Assembly (NCBI GenBank): GCA_029883045.1
Contig: JAOUJU010000058.1
Span: 1 to 9,183 of the forward strand
DNA: 9,183 nt
Origin: Rhodospirillaceae bacterium
GTDB taxonomy: Bacteria > Pseudomonadota > Alphaproteobacteria > Rhodospirillales > Magnetovibrionaceae
Direction: 5' to 3'
Both the position numbers and the translations under genes were made by a program. Every line of letters starts with the position of its first letter. Positions within the stretch are counted from its first letter, which is position 1. The notes beneath the pieces were generated by a model, which ran no database searches, was not told the origin of the DNA, and saw nothing but the letters and a program-made list of their open reading frames with translations. Below are positions 6,639 to 9,183 of this stretch, piece after piece.

Positions 6639-7910
6639 ATGCGCAATACCATGAAATCGTTGATTTTCATATGGTTATCCTTGTTTGTCGCTATTTTTGG
6701 CGAATCAAAGGCAATGGGGGAAACCAAATCTGCGGCCAAAATTGCCGTTGTCAGCGATGTTCGCGTCGGGATTCATGGGCAAGAGACACGGGTGGTTCTG
6801 GATATTGACGGTCCCATTGAATTTTCCATTTTTACCCTGCCGGCCCCATATAGGGTGGTCATAAATCTGCCAGAGGTGAAATGGCGCCTGCCCAAAGAAA
6901 CCGCTGATACAAAAAAAGACCAGAAAAATAGCCTTATGAGCAATTATCGTTATGGCCTGTTTACCCCCGGATCGTCACGCATGGTTATAGATGCCACCAG
7001 CCCGGTTGAGGTCAAAAGGGCCTTTCTTTTAACGCCAGTAAAAGGAAGCGCCGTTCAACATCACCGCTTAGTTATTGATTTGGCACCAACATCACAAACT
7101 GTTTTTCTGGAAAGCTTGGCCGCACGTAAATCACAAGCAAAAGCAAGCGAACCCAGCGATAACAATGTGCAAAATATATCAATGCCGATGCCAATTAAAA
7201 GGCCAACAGCAAATGGAAAAAAGGTTATTATGCTCGACCCCGGTCATGGTGGCGTTGATCCCGGCACAATTGGGGTATCGGGCACCTATGAAAAAAATAT
7301 AACTTTGGCTATGGCTAGGGACATCAAGAAGGCCATTGAAAAAAGTGGAAATTTCCGGGTTGAGCTGACGCGCAATAGGGATATTTTTATTCGTTTGCGC
7401 GATCGCGTGAACAAGGCGCGCATTGCGGGCGCGGACTTGTTTATTTCAATTCACGCTGATGCGATAAAAAACCCGAAAACAAGGGGTCTTTCGGTCTACA
7501 CCCTATCGGATAAGGCATCGGATAAAGAAGCTGCAGCACTGGCACGAAAGGAAAACAAGGCAGATCTTATTGCCGGACTTGATCTTTCAACTGAAAATGC
7601 CGAAGTCACCAACATACTTATTGATCTTGCCCAGCGCGAAACTATGAATCAGTCGGCTATTGTTGCGCAAAATTTGGTCAAGGAACTAAAGCGCGAAGTG
7701 AAGCTTCTTAGAAATACTCATCGTTTTGCTGGATTTGCTGTATTGAAGGCACCCGATCTTCCATCAATACTGGTTGAGACCGGGTTTCTTTCCAACCGCC
7801 AAGATGAGCGCAACCTGTTGAATGCCAAATACCGAGAAAAACTGGCAGGCGCCATAGCCAAGGGGGTTAAAATCCATTTTGCAGAGATTCAGGAAGCGCA
7901 AATTCACTGA
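6639..7910 (+). CDS. amiC: N-acetylmuramoyl-L-alanine amidase (AMIN plus Amidase_3), AmiC-like
   Basis: This complete 423-residue periplasmic enzyme cuts the bond between N-acetylmuramic acid and L-alanine in peptidoglycan, mainly to separate daughter cells. It has a signal peptide (hydrophobic residues about 7-21, ending near the Ala-Met-Gly at 25-27) and an AMIN domain at about 35-150, which targets septal wall. A polar linker follows (about 165-193), then the Amidase_3 domain. Zinc ligands are His203 in DPGHGG, Glu218 in TYEKN and His272 in SIHAD; catalytic Glu380 is in VETGF. The stretch from about 295 to 350 (KEAAALARKENKADLIAG and on) matches the regulatory helix region of AmiB/AmiC enzymes, which need an EnvC/NlpD-type LytM activator. 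ATG at 6651 is an alternative start giving a more compact signal peptide; GGGA at 6624-6627 is the only upstream ribosome-binding-like motif. PBP1A follows on the same strand. Confidence 0.95.
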   Translation: MRNTMKSLIFIWLSLFVAIFGESKAMGETKSAAKIAVVSDVRVGIHGQETRVVLDIDGPIEFSIFTLPAPYRVVINLPEVKWRLPKETADTKKDQKNSLMSNYRYGLFTPGSSRMVIDATSPVEVKRAFLLTPVKGSAVQHHRLVIDLAPTSQTVFLESLAARKSQAKASEPSDNNVQNISMPMPIKRPTANGKKVIMLDPGHGGVDPGTIGVSGTYEKNITLAMARDIKKAIEKSGNFRVELTRNRDIFIRLRDRVNKARIAGADLFISIHADAIKNPKTRGLSVYTLSDKASDKEAAALARKENKADLIAGLDLSTENAEVTNILIDLAQRETMNQSAIVAQNLVKELKREVKLLRNTHRFAGFAVLKAPDLPSILVETGFLSNRQDERNLLNAKYREKLAGAIAKGVKIHFAEIQEAQIH

Positions 7911-7921
7911 TATTCAAAGAA

Positions 7922-8007
7922 AATATAGGCAAAATATTTGGTTAAAACGTGATATTGCCAAAACTAGGACATATTTTATCGCTAGTTTTTATAAGCAGGC
8001 CTATATT
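7922..8007 (+). repeat. Nested inverted repeats in the amiC to PBP1A spacer
   Basis: AATATAGGC (7922-7930) is an exact inverted repeat of GCCTATATT (7999-8007). Nested within it, AAAACTAG (7960-7967) pairs with CTAGTTTT (7982-7989), followed by one more T. ATATTGCC also occurs twice (7952-7959 and 8003-8010), so the GGCA at 7929-7932 has two possible partners. The inner hairpin with its T tract could be a weak terminator or attenuator for amiC transcripts. The outer pairing would bring the spacer into a single folded RNA. Function is unknown, and AT-rich repeats can arise by chance. Confidence 0.4.
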
Positions 8008-8055
8008 GCCCGCGACCTTAAAAAATTAATCGTATAACTAATGGAAACATAATAA

Positions 8056-9183
8056 ATGCGACCATTTCGCATAATATTAACACTTGTTGGAATGATGTTC
8101 CTTGCTGGCCTTGTTGGGCTTGGCGGGGTTGTCTTTGTTTTCTGGAATTTTGGTCGCGACCTACCTGATTATCAGCAACTAGCCGTTTATGAGCCACCCG
8201 TAATGACCCGCGTACATGCAGGTGATGGCAGGTTGTTAGCCGAATACGCAACCGAAAAACGTGTTTTTGTTCCAATTCGCGCCATCCCAAGGCGCATTAT
8301 CAATGCGGTTCTTGCGGCCGAAGACAAAAATTTTTATAGCCATGTCGGGGTTGATTTTCTATCGGTTGTTCGTGCCGCTGTGCAGAACGTAAAAAACTAT
8401 GGCAGCGGGCGAAGGCCTGTTGGGGCATCAACCATAACCCAACAAGTTGCAAAAAATTTCCTTCTTACTAACGAGGTCTCAATATCACGCAAGGCCAAAG
8501 AAGCAATTTTGGCTTTTAGAATTGAACGGGCATTTAGCAAAGATCGCATTTTAGAGCTTTATTTAAACGAAATATATCTAGGTCAAGGCTCCTATGGAAT
8601 GGCAGCAGCTGCGCTTGATTATTTTAATAAACCACTTGATCAATTAACCATCGCCGAGGCCGCATTTTTGGCGGCCTTGCCCAAGGCACCTAATAATTAT
8701 AATCCTGTCCGCAATCCGATAGCCGCAAAAGATAGGCGCGACTGGGTTATTTCGCGCATGGCTGAAGACGGATTTATTAGCGAAGAAGAAAAAACCCAAG
8801 CCCAAGCAGAAGAACTAACCGTGCGTCACCGCGCACCAACTGAATATGTAACGGCTGATGATTTTGCCGAGGAAATACGTCGTGAGCTGGCCGAAAAATT
8901 TGGTGAAAACCGTCTTTATAAAGGTGGGCTTTCGGTTCACACAACACTTGACCCTAGGTTGCAGGAAATTGCGACAAGGGTTTTGCGTAATGGGCTTATG
9001 TCTTATGACCGCAGGCACGGATGGCGGGGGCCGATAGCCACAATAAAACCACTTGAAAAATTATCTGGCGAAACAAGCGCAGATACCAGTGGTGGCGTCA
9101 TTGGCGATTTTGCCGCTAGGCTTGCGACTATGGAACCGCCCAACGGCGCAGGCGAGTGGAAATTGGCGGTTGTCACTGCGCTC
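8056..9183 (+). CDS. mrcA: Penicillin-binding protein 1A, bifunctional transglycosylase/transpeptidase (C-terminus cut by window edge)
   Basis: The first 376 codons are visible and open to the right edge; class A PBPs are usually 600-850 residues. A short cytoplasmic start (MRPFR) and one membrane anchor (about 5-31) place the enzyme in the inner membrane facing the periplasm. The GT51 glycosyltransferase domain follows: EDKNFYSH with catalytic Glu89, GASTITQQ (123-130), the RKAKE motif (145-149) and LYLNEIYLG with Glu172. These residues polymerise lipid II into glycan strands. LSVHTTLDPRLQ (292-303) marks the linker into the transpeptidase region, whose SxxK active serine lies beyond the window. 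GGAAA at 8043-8047 is a fair ribosome binding site nine bases before the ATG. A 145-base spacer with inverted repeats separates it from amiC, so co-transcription is possible but not certain. The symbol rests on family resemblance and neighbourhood. Confidence 0.95.
   Translation, partial: MRPFRIILTLVGMMFLAGLVGLGGVVFVFWNFGRDLPDYQQLAVYEPPVMTRVHAGDGRLLAEYATEKRVFVPIRAIPRRIINAVLAAEDKNFYSHVGVDFLSVVRAAVQNVKNYGSGRRPVGASTITQQVAKNFLLTNEVSISRKAKEAILAFRIERAFSKDRILELYLNEIYLGQGSYGMAAAALDYFNKPLDQLTIAEAAFLAALPKAPNNYNPVRNPIAAKDRRDWVISRMAEDGFISEEEKTQAQAEELTVRHRAPTEYVTADDFAEEIRRELAEKFGENRLYKGGLSVHTTLDPRLQEIATRVLRNGLMSYDRRHGWRGPIATIKPLEKLSGETSADTSGGVIGDFAARLATMEPPNGAGEWKLAVVTAL

Overview
The window reads as a piece of core chromosome from an alphaproteobacterium of moderate GC content. 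Three things point there. RNase E has a long acidic insert inside its S1 domain and ends in a Gly-Trp-Trp motif, as in Caulobacter-type enzymes. The cluster of RNase E, a divergent amidase AmiC and PBP1A is an arrangement I associate with alphaproteobacteria. The sigma-70-like promoter candidates are also compatible. I cannot name the genus from sequence alone. I see no insertion sequence, integrase, tRNA, rRNA or CRISPR array.

Layout. (1) 1-1099, minus: the N-terminal 366 residues of a secreted M48-type metalloprotease with TPR-like repeats (BepA/YfgC-like), running off the left edge. (2) 1100-1275: divergent promoter region. (3) 1276-2427, plus: a class I/II PLP-dependent aminotransferase. 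(4) 2600-3412, plus: a short, soluble histidine kinase with no visible sensor or receiver, preceded by an in-frame 27-codon micro-ORF ending in TAG. (5) 3412-3447: a probable bidirectional terminator between the converging kinase and rne genes. (6) 3480-6035, minus: complete RNase E. (7) 6036-6638: about 600 bases with no confident gene. It probably holds a long, structured rne leader and the divergent promoters for rne and amiC. (8) 6639-7910, plus: N-acetylmuramoyl-L-alanine amidase with AMIN and Amidase_3 domains. (9) 7911-8055: a short spacer with nested inverted repeats. (10) 8056-9183, plus: the first 376 codons of penicillin-binding protein 1A, cut by the right edge.

How it fits together. 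Three envelope genes (M48 protease, AmiC, PBP1A) flank RNase E. AmiC cuts septal peptidoglycan cross-bridges from glycan strands, PBP1A makes and cross-links new wall, and BepA-like proteases police outer-membrane protein assembly. RNase E is the main mRNA decay enzyme and the likely scaffold of an RNA degradosome; its C-terminal tail carries a probable PNPase docking motif.

Nothing here looks like a new defence or mobile system. The best leads are regulatory: a possible multi-helix RNA element right after a promoter candidate in the rne leader, an overlapping upstream ORF with its own ribosome binding site before rne, and the amber-separated micro-ORF before the kinase. All structures and promoters were found by eye; no folding or database search was run.
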